Source: an uncultured Pelagibacteraceae bacterium (lineage in GTDB: Bacteria > Pseudomonadota > Alphaproteobacteria > Pelagibacterales > Pelagibacteraceae). From it: 58,656 nt of DNA. The notes under the pieces were generated by a model. That model made no database searches, was not told the origin of the DNA, and saw only the letters and a list, made by a program, of their open reading frames with translations. The stretch is taken from the NCBI GenBank assembly GCA_902560015.1, contig CACEKA010000005.1:1-58656 (forward strand), in the 5' to 3' direction. Every line of letters starts with the position of its first letter. Within the stretch, counting starts at the first letter, position 1. Below are positions 17,172 to 25,440 of the stretch, piece by piece. Made by a program: the position numbers and the translations under genes.

Positions 17172-18195
17172 CAGATACGTCGTTATCCCACTTAGATAAC
17201 AGGCTTGCTCTAGTACTTTTATCTCCATAAACTTTAAAGTTATAATCAATTAAGTTAATAGTTGATAAATCTGGAGCATCAGGATCAGCTTTTGCCTTAG
17301 TATTAGAAGGCACTTGCAAAGATTTTCCTGAAGTGAAAACCATAGTTTGTATGGCAGGACTTAAAGCCCAGTCATAAAACTTTTTAGCTTCCTTCATATT
17401 TCTTGCACCTGCAATAATACTCATTGATCCAACTTCATAACCAGTTCCCTCAGCTGGTGAAACAGTTACAACCGGTAAACCTTTTTTAGTTTGTTTAACA
17501 CCATCATGCTGGAAACAGATACCAATTAAATTTTCACCTCTACCAGTTGCTTTAATTGGAGCAGAACCAGATTTAGTGTAAGTGTTTATATTCATATGAA
17601 GTGCTTTCATATAGTCCCAACCTTTGTCTTCACCAAAAATCTGAAGAATTGTTGCTAAGGTTGTGTAAGCAGTTCCAGATGAATTTGGATTTGCTACTTG
17701 AATTTCACCTTTATAAATCGGTTTAGTTAAATCCATCCATGATTTAGGCGCTGGCAAACCTTTTTTTGCTAAAAGATCTTTGTTATAACCAAAACCTAAT
17801 GCACCAACATAAATACCTACAGATTTATAATCTGCATTTTTTGCTTGGTTTTGTGCTGCTGGTAATAAATCATCAAAGTGACTTGATTTATACATTTCAG
17901 TTAGATTTTCTTGAGCTGCTGTTAAGTGTGGATCACCAGTTCCACCAAACCAAACATCTCCTTTTGGATTAGAGGCTTCCGCTTTTATTTTAGCAAAAGT
18001 TTCACCACTACTTGCTCTTGTCATTGCAACTTTAGTGCCTGTTTCTTTTTCATAAGCTTGTTCAAGCATTTCACAAACATCAATTTCAACGCTACAATAT
18101 AAAGTTAATTTTGCAGCCGAAGCTTTGTTTGTTAATCCGAACAATGTAAATAAAAGAACCAAAGCAATTGAAGCTAGTTTCATTATATTTTTCAT
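17158..18195 (-). CDS. ABC transporter substrate-binding protein, iron(III)-type
   Basis: The 345-residue protein has a signal peptide with likely cleavage after KASA (residue 27), then LTLYCSVEIDVCEMLEQAY and RASSGETFAKIKAEA, typical of the Fbp/AfuA-like binding-protein cluster. The two cysteines in YCSVEIDVC probably form a disulfide, with another cysteine in IGICFQHDG. The classic FbpA tyrosine dyad is not obvious, so ferric iron is likely but not certain; phosphonate or other anions are alternatives. GAGAGG precedes the ATG. The gene heads its operon. Confidence 0.85.
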   Translation of the reverse strand: MKNIMKLASIALVLLFTLFGLTNKASAAKLTLYCSVEIDVCEMLEQAYEKETGTKVAMTRASSGETFAKIKAEASNPKGDVWFGGTGDPHLTAAQENLTEMYKSSHFDDLLPAAQNQAKNADYKSVGIYVGALGFGYNKDLLAKKGLPAPKSWMDLTKPIYKGEIQVANPNSSGTAYTTLATILQIFGEDKGWDYMKALHMNINTYTKSGSAPIKATGRGENLIGICFQHDGVKQTKKGLPVVTVSPAEGTGYEVGSMSIIAGARNMKEAKKFYDWALSPAIQTMVFTSGKSLQVPSNTKAKADPDAPDLSTINLIDYNFKVYGDKSTRASLLSKWDNDVSVIPR

Positions 18196-18366
18196 TATTT
18201 CCTCTCTAATGTTTATATTTATTTTAAAATTTTATTATAAATCAATTGTATTTGTCACTATTTTTTTAAAAGTTATAAAACACTTTGCAATTAGAGGTTT
18301 AAAACAAATTGATATTTATCACTCAATTTATATAGTGATCATAATTTAGATAAAGGGTAAGAGAGA

Positions 18367-19212
18367 GTGGAGATTGTAACTAAAATAGCACCAATTTGTT
18401 TAGCATTAATAATGTTAGGGCTTGGTCTTGGTCTTTCGGTAAAAGATTTCACAAGAATATTAAGAGTTCCAAAAGATTTTTTTATTGGATTTTTTTCACA
18501 ATTACTAATTTTACCTATTGTTGCTTTAGCAGTAGCTTTAATATTAGATTTACCATCCCCAATAGCTGTTGGTTTAATAATTATTGCAGCAGCACCAGGT
18601 GGTGTTACTTCAAATGTATTAACTAAATTTGCGGATGGAGATGTTGCTCTATCCATTTCTTTAACAGCAATTGTTAGTTTAATAAGCATTATATCTGTTC
18701 CTTTTGTAGTAATTAACTCAGCTGATTTTTTAGGAGTTGAAATTGCAAAAGATATTTCAATCACAGGCATTGCTTTAAAAATGGCATTAGTGGTTACAGT
18801 CCCGGTTATTATTGGAATGATTATTAGAGGTTTTGCAGAAAATTTTATTTCATCTAAAATAAACTTCATTAATAAATTAACCGGCTGGCTATTTGTAATT
18901 GTCTTTGCAGCAATATGGATTGAAGAAAAAGACAATATTTTAAATTATCTCGCTGAAGCTGGTTTAGCAGTTTTAATTTTAAATGTTGTAATGATGACGT
19001 TAGCTTATTTAATAGCTAAAAAATTTGTATCAGGAATTGCTCAACAAAAATGTATTGCACTAGAGTGCGGTTTGCAAAATGGAACTCTAGCAGTGTTTGT
19101 TGCAACATTAATGTTTGATGAAGTTGCTTACATGATGCCAACAGCTGCTTATGCGCTGATAATGTATATAACTGGTTTTATCTTTATATATATTTTAAGA
19201 AAATCTAAATAG
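18367..19212 (+). CDS. Bile acid:sodium symporter (BASS) family transporter
   Basis: The 281-residue protein has about nine or ten hydrophobic helices and the BASS-family segments IIAAAPGGVTSNVLTKFADG (76-95) and ALECGLQNGTLAVFVA near 232-247. Bacterial members move organic anions such as pantoate, pyruvate-like acids or bile acids with sodium. A GTG start is used, preceded by AGGGTAAGAGAGA. It is divergent from the iron-type operon, and its last 8 bases overlap the convergent regulator gene. Substrate unknown. Confidence 0.88.
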   Translation: MEIVTKIAPICLALIMLGLGLGLSVKDFTRILRVPKDFFIGFFSQLLILPIVALAVALILDLPSPIAVGLIIIAAAPGGVTSNVLTKFADGDVALSISLTAIVSLISIISVPFVVINSADFLGVEIAKDISITGIALKMALVVTVPVIIGMIIRGFAENFISSKINFINKLTGWLFVIVFAAIWIEEKDNILNYLAEAGLAVLILNVVMMTLAYLIAKKFVSGIAQQKCIALECGLQNGTLAVFVATLMFDEVAYMMPTAAYALIMYITGFIFIYILRKSK

Positions 19213-20170
19213 AGTTGATTATTTTTATTTGATTAAAAACTCTGTATATAAAATTACTTAGACCAAGCATATTTTGATCTACCATTTTAGTTGTCGTTGT
19301 AAAAGCACTTTCTTTAGCATTGAACGTAATTAATTTCTTTTTGTCTATATGAAGAAATTTCTTATCAATCAAATATTTTAATTTTCTAACAACAGTAGGT
19401 CTTGGGATACCAGTTATTTCAGAAATAGACATTGCGTTTACCCCTCTAAAGTCAGATCCCATAAGTTGTTTTTGAAATGAGCGCAGATTTTTTTTTGGAT
19501 TAAATTTTTTATTTTTTACTGCATTAATCAGAACAACCATACCAATACACAAAATTTCTAAATCTTTAAGCTCATCCCTCCATCTATCCATATATGAAAA
19601 CCAGAATTTATTAAATTGGTACAAGCAAAAAGAAAAATTTACTTTCATTGATGCAATTATTTCTTTCACAGAAAAAACTTCATTTACTAGTTTTTCTTTT
19701 TTTAAAATTTTATTGAATTCATGTAATATAGTTGCAATTTCATTAAGAGTATTTGTTGCTCTAGCTGAATATAAAGTATCTCTAATAATAAATATTTTTT
19801 TTCCAGATTTTTTAATTACACCACTTTTTTCTAAATCTAGAATTTTTCTTCTTGTGCTTTCTTTAGGTATATTTAGATCTTTAGAAATGTCTGAAATATT
19901 AATTTTATCAATTTCGATGCTTTTATCTCTGTAAAAAGTTTCGTAGTCAATTTTTACGCCATTTTTTCTAAAGAATATTAGATCTTTATTAATCAAATAT
20001 ATAATTATCACAAACTTATCTATGTCTTTAAAATGGTCATATGCTCTAATAAACCAATTGCTAGTTAATGTAAAAAAGGAGGGAGCTAATAAAGCAAAGT
20101 TATTTTTAATTACTTGATTAATTAATTTCTCATCAATTTGAGCTGATATACTTGGTAAAGTCTTAATCAT
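19205..20170 (-). CDS. Putative transcription regulator with two winged-helix motifs
   Basis: The 321-residue basic protein contains two similar helix-turn-helix units. One is near 92-120 (ISDISKDLNIPKESTRRKI, then LDLEKSGVI) and one near 245-275 (SISEITGIPRPTVVRKLKYL, then IDKKFLHID). Both resemble the MarR/IclR-type recognition region, in which an xIPxxTxxRK helix reads DNA and a strand pair forms the wing. The segment between them is aromatic-rich and helical. I do not recognise a named family. It is divergent from a small tail-anchored protein gene, with a 97-bp spacer that could hold an autoregulatory operator. Confidence 0.7.
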   Translation of the reverse strand: MIKTLPSISAQIDEKLINQVIKNNFALLAPSFFTLTSNWFIRAYDHFKDIDKFVIIIYLINKDLIFFRKNGVKIDYETFYRDKSIEIDKINISDISKDLNIPKESTRRKILDLEKSGVIKKSGKKIFIIRDTLYSARATNTLNEIATILHEFNKILKKEKLVNEVFSVKEIIASMKVNFSFCLYQFNKFWFSYMDRWRDELKDLEILCIGMVVLINAVKNKKFNPKKNLRSFQKQLMGSDFRGVNAMSISEITGIPRPTVVRKLKYLIDKKFLHIDKKKLITFNAKESAFTTTTKMVDQNMLGLSNFIYRVFNQIKIINSI

Positions 20171-20267
20171 TTAAAAAAACCCAATATGAACAACTACTTA
20201 ATCAGAGTCAACCCAATTTGGACATTAGAGTTATGTTAAATTACTAAATTTGTGATTTATTGCGGAT

Positions 20268-20492
20268 ATGAGTACTGAAAGCTTTAAAAGAACATCCAGC
20301 AACATTAATACCCCCAATATAAGCTTGGATGTTCTAAAGCAAAACAATAAAATAACTAATCATAAAAAAATTTGTGTTAACACTCTTAAACAAAGACTAA
20401 TTTTAAATAAAAAAAAAGATAAAATCAAAAGAGCAATGATTGTTTCCTCTGTTTTTTTATCTGTTGGTGTATTAAGTTTTATTGTTGGCTAA
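20268..20492 (+). CDS. Small tail-anchored membrane protein, family A
   Basis: The 74-residue protein has a polar, lysine- and asparagine-rich N-terminal part, a basic patch (LKQRLILNKKKDKIKR, about 41-56) and a C-terminal hydrophobic helix that runs to the last residue. It aligns with the 70-residue protein at 30448-30660 over the pattern VNxLxxRxxLxxKKD followed by the helix. The orientation, with basic residues before a C-terminal helix, suggests an inner-membrane tail anchor with a cytoplasmic body. Function unknown. The stop overlaps the convergent dehydrogenase gene by 4 bases. Confidence 0.65.
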   Translation: MSTESFKRTSSNINTPNISLDVLKQNNKITNHKKICVNTLKQRLILNKKKDKIKRAMIVSSVFLSVGVLSFIVG

Positions 20493-21499
20493 GAATTTTT
20501 CAAAATTTCTAAATCTTTTTTTATAATTTCTGGAATTGAGATCTCTTTTTTAAGATTTGATTTAAATCGATTATATTTATTTTGTCCTGGATACATTATT
20601 TCTTTAACACCTTTAATTTTAGGAAGTTTCTTAATTAATTTAATATTTTCTTTTATTCTTTGATTGTAATTTTTTTGAAATAAATTTGCTTTAAAAGTTA
20701 TAAATAAATGACCTATATTTTGTGGTCCAGAGAAATCATCAAAAGGATCTTTTACACGACCTGCATGATTTCCACCTGTTAAAACTCCGCTTAAAATATC
20801 AACCATCCATGCAAGACCTGAACCTCTAAAACCAGCAATTGGAAGTTGAACACCGTTTAATGCTTTTTTTGCATCTATTGTTGGATTGCCAAATTTATCT
20901 AATGCAACACCTTCAGGAATTTTTTTGTTATTTCTTGCTGCAACTCTAATCTTACCTCTATTAATTACAGAGATAGATGTATCTAATATAAATGGAATTT
21001 TTGAACCAGTTGGTGTTCCAAAACAAATTGGATTAGTTCCAAATAAACTTTTTAAAGCACCATGTGGAGCAACAGCTGGTGGAGCATTAGTATATATCAT
21101 TGCTATTAAATTTTTTTTAACTGCCTGTTCTGCATAATAACCTGATAAACCATAGTGTCCGCTATTCTTAACTGCAACCATTCCTATTCCAGTTTTTTGT
21201 GCATTTTTAATTGCTGTTTTAATTCCATGATCAGCAGCAACAAAACCAATACTGTTATTTGCATCTATATGAGAAATTGATTGAGATATTTTTTTAATTT
21301 TAATTTTCGGTTTTGGGTTAATTACTTTTTTTGAAATACGATCACAGTACATTTTAAGCCTCGATAAACCATGACCATATGCTCCAACTAATTCTGCATT
21401 AATTAATGCATTTGCTGAAATTTGAGCATGATCTTTGTTAAGACCATATTTTTTAAAAATTTTTATGATTTCTCTTTTTAAAATCGGAGTTTTCACCAC
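20489..21499 (-). CDS. Ldh2/malate dehydrogenase family NAD(P)-dependent oxidoreductase
   Basis: The 336-residue protein belongs to the Ldh2 family (not the classical lactate/malate dehydrogenases). Markers are GAYGHGLSRL (55-64), the catalytic histidine in KNSGHYGLSGYYAEQA, TNAPPAVAPHGA and LFGTNPICFGTP. Members include sulfolactate dehydrogenase ComC, ureidoglycolate dehydrogenase and cyclic imino acid reductases. It starts with GTG on the last base of the tauC stop, so it is translationally coupled to the taurine-type transporter. A sulfonate or hydroxyacid substrate is therefore plausible, but this is inference. Confidence 0.87.
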   Translation of the reverse strand: MVKTPILKREIIKIFKKYGLNKDHAQISANALINAELVGAYGHGLSRLKMYCDRISKKVINPKPKIKIKKISQSISHIDANNSIGFVAADHGIKTAIKNAQKTGIGMVAVKNSGHYGLSGYYAEQAVKKNLIAMIYTNAPPAVAPHGALKSLFGTNPICFGTPTGSKIPFILDTSISVINRGKIRVAARNNKKIPEGVALDKFGNPTIDAKKALNGVQLPIAGFRGSGLAWMVDILSGVLTGGNHAGRVKDPFDDFSGPQNIGHLFITFKANLFQKNYNQRIKENIKLIKKLPKIKGVKEIMYPGQNKYNRFKSNLKKEISIPEIIKKDLEILKNS

Positions 21500-23424
21500 T
21501 AACCTTTACCACGCCATGGGATAGTTTTATCAATTATTTTTCTCAAAGTGATATCAAACAAAAGTCCAAGCATTCCCATGATAAATATTGTTATCCAAAT
21601 AACTTCGTATTGGAAATATTTTTTAGCAACGTTTTCAACGAAACCAATACCAGTTGTTCCAGCTAAAAATTCTGCTGCAACTAGAGTTCCCCAACACATT
21701 CCAACGGCAACTCTAATCCCTGTAAGAATTTCAGGTAAAGAATTAGGGAAAATAACATGTCTTAAAATTTGTCTTTTTGAAGCTCCTAAAGAGTGAGCTG
21801 CATGAATTTTTGAAAGCTGCGTTCCAGATGCCCCGGCTCTAGCTGATATAATCATAATTGATAGAGAGACCATGAAAAGTAAAAACACTTTACCTGTATT
21901 ATCGATACCTAAAACAGAAATGATCAAAGGAGCCCAAGCTAAAGGTGGAACAGGCCTATATAATTCTATTAAAGGATCAAAGAAACCTTTTGCAAATCTG
22001 TTAAGACCCATAAACAACCCTAAAGGAACTCCAATAACTATCCCAAAAACTAAACCTAAAAATACTCTTAAGAAAGAGTCCCAAATATGCCCGTATGGAA
22101 CTGGGACTTTAAATAATTTAAAATCACCGGTTACAAATTTATACATATTGCCCTTAAAGTTTTCTTTAACAACACCATCTTTTGTATGCACAGGGTATTC
22201 ACCTGGTAAAATATCCGCAATCCAGTCTGGTAATATAAAACCTATCATTGAGCTTACATCCACCATCTCTATCCATAACAGTGGAATATTTTTGTAACCA
22301 ACACTTGGTTTTGACATTAATACAAATTTATTAAAAGTATCTGATGGTTTAGGTAGCCATCTACCAGAACCTTGTTCAGAACAGCTTGGTCCACTCGAAA
22401 CTATTGTTCCTGCAGGAAATAGAAATATATCAACTAATCTTAAACCTCCTTGTTGATCTTTTTGCACATTATCAAATTCAATAATTGCATTTTGCATCTT
22501 ATTTAATGCAGTAGGAGGATAGATACTTGCATATTCAATTCTTCTTGCAATTTTAACGATGTCTTTACCATAAGTTGAAGCTACTTCTTGAGTATCATCT
22601 AAACTTTTTCTGTAAGCTTTAATATCATCTTTAATTTTTTTAATTGACTCTTTGAATTGTGGGTTGTGATTTCTGAGTTTGAAAAATTTATCATTGATAA
22701 TTTTAAGTTCATTTGCTGCTGCTTGAAACTTTAAACCTCTTTTAGTTTCAGGAACCAAAGGTATTTCTATTGTATTTTCTATAGATCCTGTGCCAGTTCT
22801 AACATTAATAATACCCCAACTTCCTTGCTCAGAAAGAGCTTTTAGTCTTTCATTTTTTTCTGCTTCTGTCTCGAACGGATAATCTTTCTTTTGGAAATCA
22901 ACACTTAAAAGTTTAATTTGATCAGTCATCTCTTTAATCTTAAGTTTTGTTTCCATTTCCATTAAATCTTCGTTAGTTAATAAGGGAATTAACTTTCTAG
23001 TTTGATCGATATAACCTAACAAAGTAGCTTTTTGTTGATCGCTTAAATCAGGTGAATTTTGAATTTCTTTAGTAGTTCTTTGAAGATTTTTATTTTCTAT
23101 TTTAATGATTGAAGTACTTTTGAATTCTCTTTCTTCAATTGGGAATTGGTATTTTAAACCTAATAATGACTCGTTTATTTTAGCAACTTGGCATAATTCA
23201 TTAGCTGACTTTGGATAAAAACCTTTAGCTATGTCCCATGAATAATAAAGCCATATTAATAAAATTGCACTAGTTCCAACTATTACCCAATGAGTTCCAC
23301 CTTTTGCTCTTTCTGGATTACCAAAAACCGCATCAACTTTTTCAGTTTTAATTAATCGTCTGCCATAAAGTATACAGCCTATAATAGCGACAAAGATTAA
23401 AGCAGTTACAAATTGGGTTAACAT
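21499..23424 (-). CDS. tauC: Taurine/nitrate-type ABC transporter permease with large N-terminal insertion
   Basis: The last ~200 residues (about 440-641) are a TauC/SsuC permease with the EAA loop HAAHSLGASKRQILRHVIFPN. The preceding ~430 residues are not part of a normal TauC, which is about 275 residues. They hold two N-terminal helices (1-20 and 46-65) and then a long soluble, charged, helical segment ending near a GSGRWLPKPSDTFNKF string. This segment would face the periplasm if the helices span the membrane as usual. The ATG directly follows the tauB stop, so the two are coupled. The reading frame is continuous and not a frameshift product. Confidence 0.88.
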   Translation of the reverse strand: MLTQFVTALIFVAIIGCILYGRRLIKTEKVDAVFGNPERAKGGTHWVIVGTSAILLIWLYYSWDIAKGFYPKSANELCQVAKINESLLGLKYQFPIEEREFKSTSIIKIENKNLQRTTKEIQNSPDLSDQQKATLLGYIDQTRKLIPLLTNEDLMEMETKLKIKEMTDQIKLLSVDFQKKDYPFETEAEKNERLKALSEQGSWGIINVRTGTGSIENTIEIPLVPETKRGLKFQAAANELKIINDKFFKLRNHNPQFKESIKKIKDDIKAYRKSLDDTQEVASTYGKDIVKIARRIEYASIYPPTALNKMQNAIIEFDNVQKDQQGGLRLVDIFLFPAGTIVSSGPSCSEQGSGRWLPKPSDTFNKFVLMSKPSVGYKNIPLLWIEMVDVSSMIGFILPDWIADILPGEYPVHTKDGVVKENFKGNMYKFVTGDFKLFKVPVPYGHIWDSFLRVFLGLVFGIVIGVPLGLFMGLNRFAKGFFDPLIELYRPVPPLAWAPLIISVLGIDNTGKVFLLFMVSLSIMIISARAGASGTQLSKIHAAHSLGASKRQILRHVIFPNSLPEILTGIRVAVGMCWGTLVAAEFLAGTTGIGFVENVAKKYFQYEVIWITIFIMGMLGLLFDITLRKIIDKTIPWRGKG

Positions 23425-24222
23425 TTAGTTTTCTTTCCCCATAATTTCTTCTTCCATATTCCAAATCATTGTTAAGATCTCTTCTCTCTTAGATGAAAAT
23501 TCTGGATTTTTTTTAATTTCTCTTAAATCTTGTTTTAATCCCATTTCTGCAAAAGGAAGTTTGTATTCTTTATGAATTCTACCTGGCCGTGGCGCCATAA
23601 CATATAATCTTTCACCAAGAAGTAATGCTTCTTCAACTGAGTGAGTAATTAAAATAATTGTTTTTCCTGTTTCTTTCCAAATTTTTAAAACTAGTGACTG
23701 CATCTTTTCTCTAGTTAATGCATCTAGCGCACCTAATGGTTCATCCATTAAAATTAGATCTGGATCATTGATTAAACATCTAGCAAGAGCTACTCTTTGC
23801 TGCATACCACCTGATAATTGATAAGTTGGAGTGTTACCAAATCCTTTTAAACCCACGATATCTAACCATTCATCAACTTTTTTTGCTGTAACATTTACAT
23901 CTTCTTTTTTCATTCGAAGTCCAAAGTTGACGTTTTCGGCAACTGTTAACCATTCGAATAAAGCACCTTGTTGAAAAACCATTCCTCTTTCAACCCCAGG
24001 ACCATCAATTTCTTTTTCATTTAAAGTTATTTTTCCAGAGGTAGGTCTTAAAAATCCTGCCGTGATATTGAGCAAAGTCGTTTTCCCACATCCTGATGGA
24101 CCAAGCACAGTAAGTAGTTCTCCTTTTTTTAAAGTGAAATTTACATCTTTTAAAGCATGTACAGTTTCTCCCTTTGGAGTTTTGAATATCATATTAAGAT
24201 TTTGAGAAATCAAATCACTCAT
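23425..24222 (-). CDS. tauB: Taurine/nitrate-type ABC transporter ATP-binding protein
   Basis: The 265-residue ATPase has Walker A GPSGCGKTT (41-49), signature LSGGMQQRVALARCL and Walker B LILMDEPLGALD, with the SsuB/TauB/NrtD-type ending VMAPRPGRIHKEYKLPF. It energises uptake through the long TauC-like permease, whose gene starts immediately after its stop. It follows the binding-protein gene after a strong inverted repeat that resembles an intrinsic terminator, so it is probably expressed well below tauA. The length is normal for the family. Confidence 0.92.
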   Translation of the reverse strand: MSDLISQNLNMIFKTPKGETVHALKDVNFTLKKGELLTVLGPSGCGKTTLLNITAGFLRPTSGKITLNEKEIDGPGVERGMVFQQGALFEWLTVAENVNFGLRMKKEDVNVTAKKVDEWLDIVGLKGFGNTPTYQLSGGMQQRVALARCLINDPDLILMDEPLGALDALTREKMQSLVLKIWKETGKTIILITHSVEEALLLGERLYVMAPRPGRIHKEYKLPFAEMGLKQDLREIKKNPEFSSKREEILTMIWNMEEEIMGKEN

Positions 24223-24256
24223 AAGAAAAACTTTATATTTGAATTTTTATTAAAAA

Positions 24257-24290
24257 AATAGGCACCAATTTTTTAAAATTGGCGCCTATT
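24257..24290 (-). terminator. Intercistronic stem-loop with U-tract between tauA and tauB
   Basis: On the transcribed minus strand, AATAGGCGCCAATTT pairs with AAATTGGTGCCTATT, one pair being G-U, and a run of seven T follows. It has the form of an intrinsic terminator placed inside the operon, so it should let only part of the transcription reach tauB and tauC. Confidence 0.8.
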
Positions 24291-24311
24291 AAATATTTTC
24301 TTTCTCTATAA

Positions 24312-25253
24312 TTATAGAGGTAAGAAACTAGTATCTACAGCTCCGTCAGGAGTACCCATTCCTTTTAAGAAACCATCAAGATTTCCTGAAGTCATAGATT
24401 TTTCAGTCTCTGCAGGAGTTAGAAATTTAAATCCACCAATAGTTTCTTTCATATCAGCAAGTTTCATTTCAGCGTCTTTTGCTATTACATTCAAGTCTGA
24501 TTTACCAGCTGCGTATCTAGCATTAGCTTCGTGAGTTACTTCGATGAAAGTTCTTAACATTCCTGGATTTTCTTTCATGAATTTGTCAGTTACAGATGTA
24601 ATATCAATACCTAAGATACCAGCATCTCTAGCTTCTTGAACAGTTAAAAGTCTTGATCCAACTGCAGTTGCAGCTTTGATAGAGTTACCACCAAATAAAC
24701 AAGCCATAACAACGTCACCACTTACTAATGCAGCAGCACCTTCTTCTGGATCCATTTGAATAACATCCATTTTAGATCTGTCAGCTCCAATAACTTTCAT
24801 ACTTTCGTCAAAAACGTATTCAGCCATTGTTCCAAGTGGAACAGCAACTTTTTTACCTTCTAACTCAGAACCATTTGCTTTTGTAATTCCAGAAGCATTA
24901 GATGTAACACAAGTTGTTCCACCCATTCCGTATTCCATAGCAATATCTACAAGTTTCAATGGTGCATTAGATTTTACAGCATTGATAAAAGGTACTAAAC
25001 CTTGAGAGTAAGAAATATCAATGTCACCAGCTAACATAGCGTCAGTCATAGCACCACCGTTTGAAAAGTTAGTCCATTTTACTGGAACACCTAGAGCTTT
25101 TTCATATATTCCTTTTACTTTATCTTCTTGGTTTGGCGTTGGCCATTCTAGAAAGAATGCAACTCTAACTTCATTAGCTGCAGAATTTGCAACTGAAATA
25201 GATAGGTTAAGAGCAACGATTGATCCAAGAATAAAACTTAATATTTTTTTCAT
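24312..25253 (-). CDS. tauA: Taurine/sulfonate-type ABC transporter substrate-binding protein
   Basis: The 313-residue protein has a signal peptide with likely cleavage after VANSA (residue 26), then VRVAFFLEWPTPNQ and GDIDISYSQGLVPFINAV, consistent with the TauA/NrtA/SsuA binding-protein family. In the periplasm it would present taurine or a related sulfonate to TauBC. Single cysteines occur in GTTCVTSNA and VMACLFGG. The leader contains the same 18 bases, including AAGGGGA, as that of dctP. The next gene on the divergent side encodes an omega-aminotransferase, which supports an amino-sulfonate ligand. Confidence 0.87.
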   Translation of the reverse strand: MKKILSFILGSIVALNLSISVANSAANEVRVAFFLEWPTPNQEDKVKGIYEKALGVPVKWTNFSNGGAMTDAMLAGDIDISYSQGLVPFINAVKSNAPLKLVDIAMEYGMGGTTCVTSNASGITKANGSELEGKKVAVPLGTMAEYVFDESMKVIGADRSKMDVIQMDPEEGAAALVSGDVVMACLFGGNSIKAATAVGSRLLTVQEARDAGILGIDITSVTDKFMKENPGMLRTFIEVTHEANARYAAGKSDLNVIAKDAEMKLADMKETIGGFKFLTPAETEKSMTSGNLDGFLKGMGTPDGAVDTSFLPL

Positions 25254-25326
25254 TTATTCCCCTTAGTTAATTTAATTAAATTCTGCATATTAAAATTCAA
25301 TTTAAGAGCGATGTAAAACAAAAAGT

Positions 25327-25356
25327 ATTAAGAAATACAATCTATAGTTGTGTCAA
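25327..25356 (-). promoter_or_regulatory. Putative sigma-70 promoter of tauABC
   Basis: On the minus strand a consensus TTGACA (25356-25351) is followed after 18 bases by CTTAAT (25332-25327), about 75 bases before the tauA ATG. It is the only perfect -35 hexamer I noticed near a gene start. Function is inferred. Confidence 0.5.
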
Positions 25357-25440
25357 TAATATTCTTTTAAAGTATTTATTTTAGTCTAAAGAGGCCGTAG
25401 ATTTAGAAATACAAAATTAATTATAAAGAGAGAAACTTTT

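Noticed and set aside
18339..18935. A 198-codon open frame on the minus strand opposite the BASS transporter
   Set aside because: It is fully antisense to a conserved membrane protein, and its composition mirrors the complementary codons.
21872..22297. A 141-codon open frame on the plus strand inside tauC
   Set aside because: It lies antisense to a well-supported permease domain, has no ribosome-binding site and reads as a low-complexity shadow of the other strand.
21499..23424. TauC as two genes joined by a frameshift or sequencing error
   Set aside because: The frame is continuous with no internal stop, and the junction into the permease core is smooth, so a genuine long protein is the simpler reading.
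25254..25440. Possible riboswitch in the divergent spacer between tauA and the aminotransferase gene
   Set aside because: No multi-helix fold or known riboswitch core could be traced by eye; only a promoter-like -35/-10 pair and ribosome-binding sites are visible.
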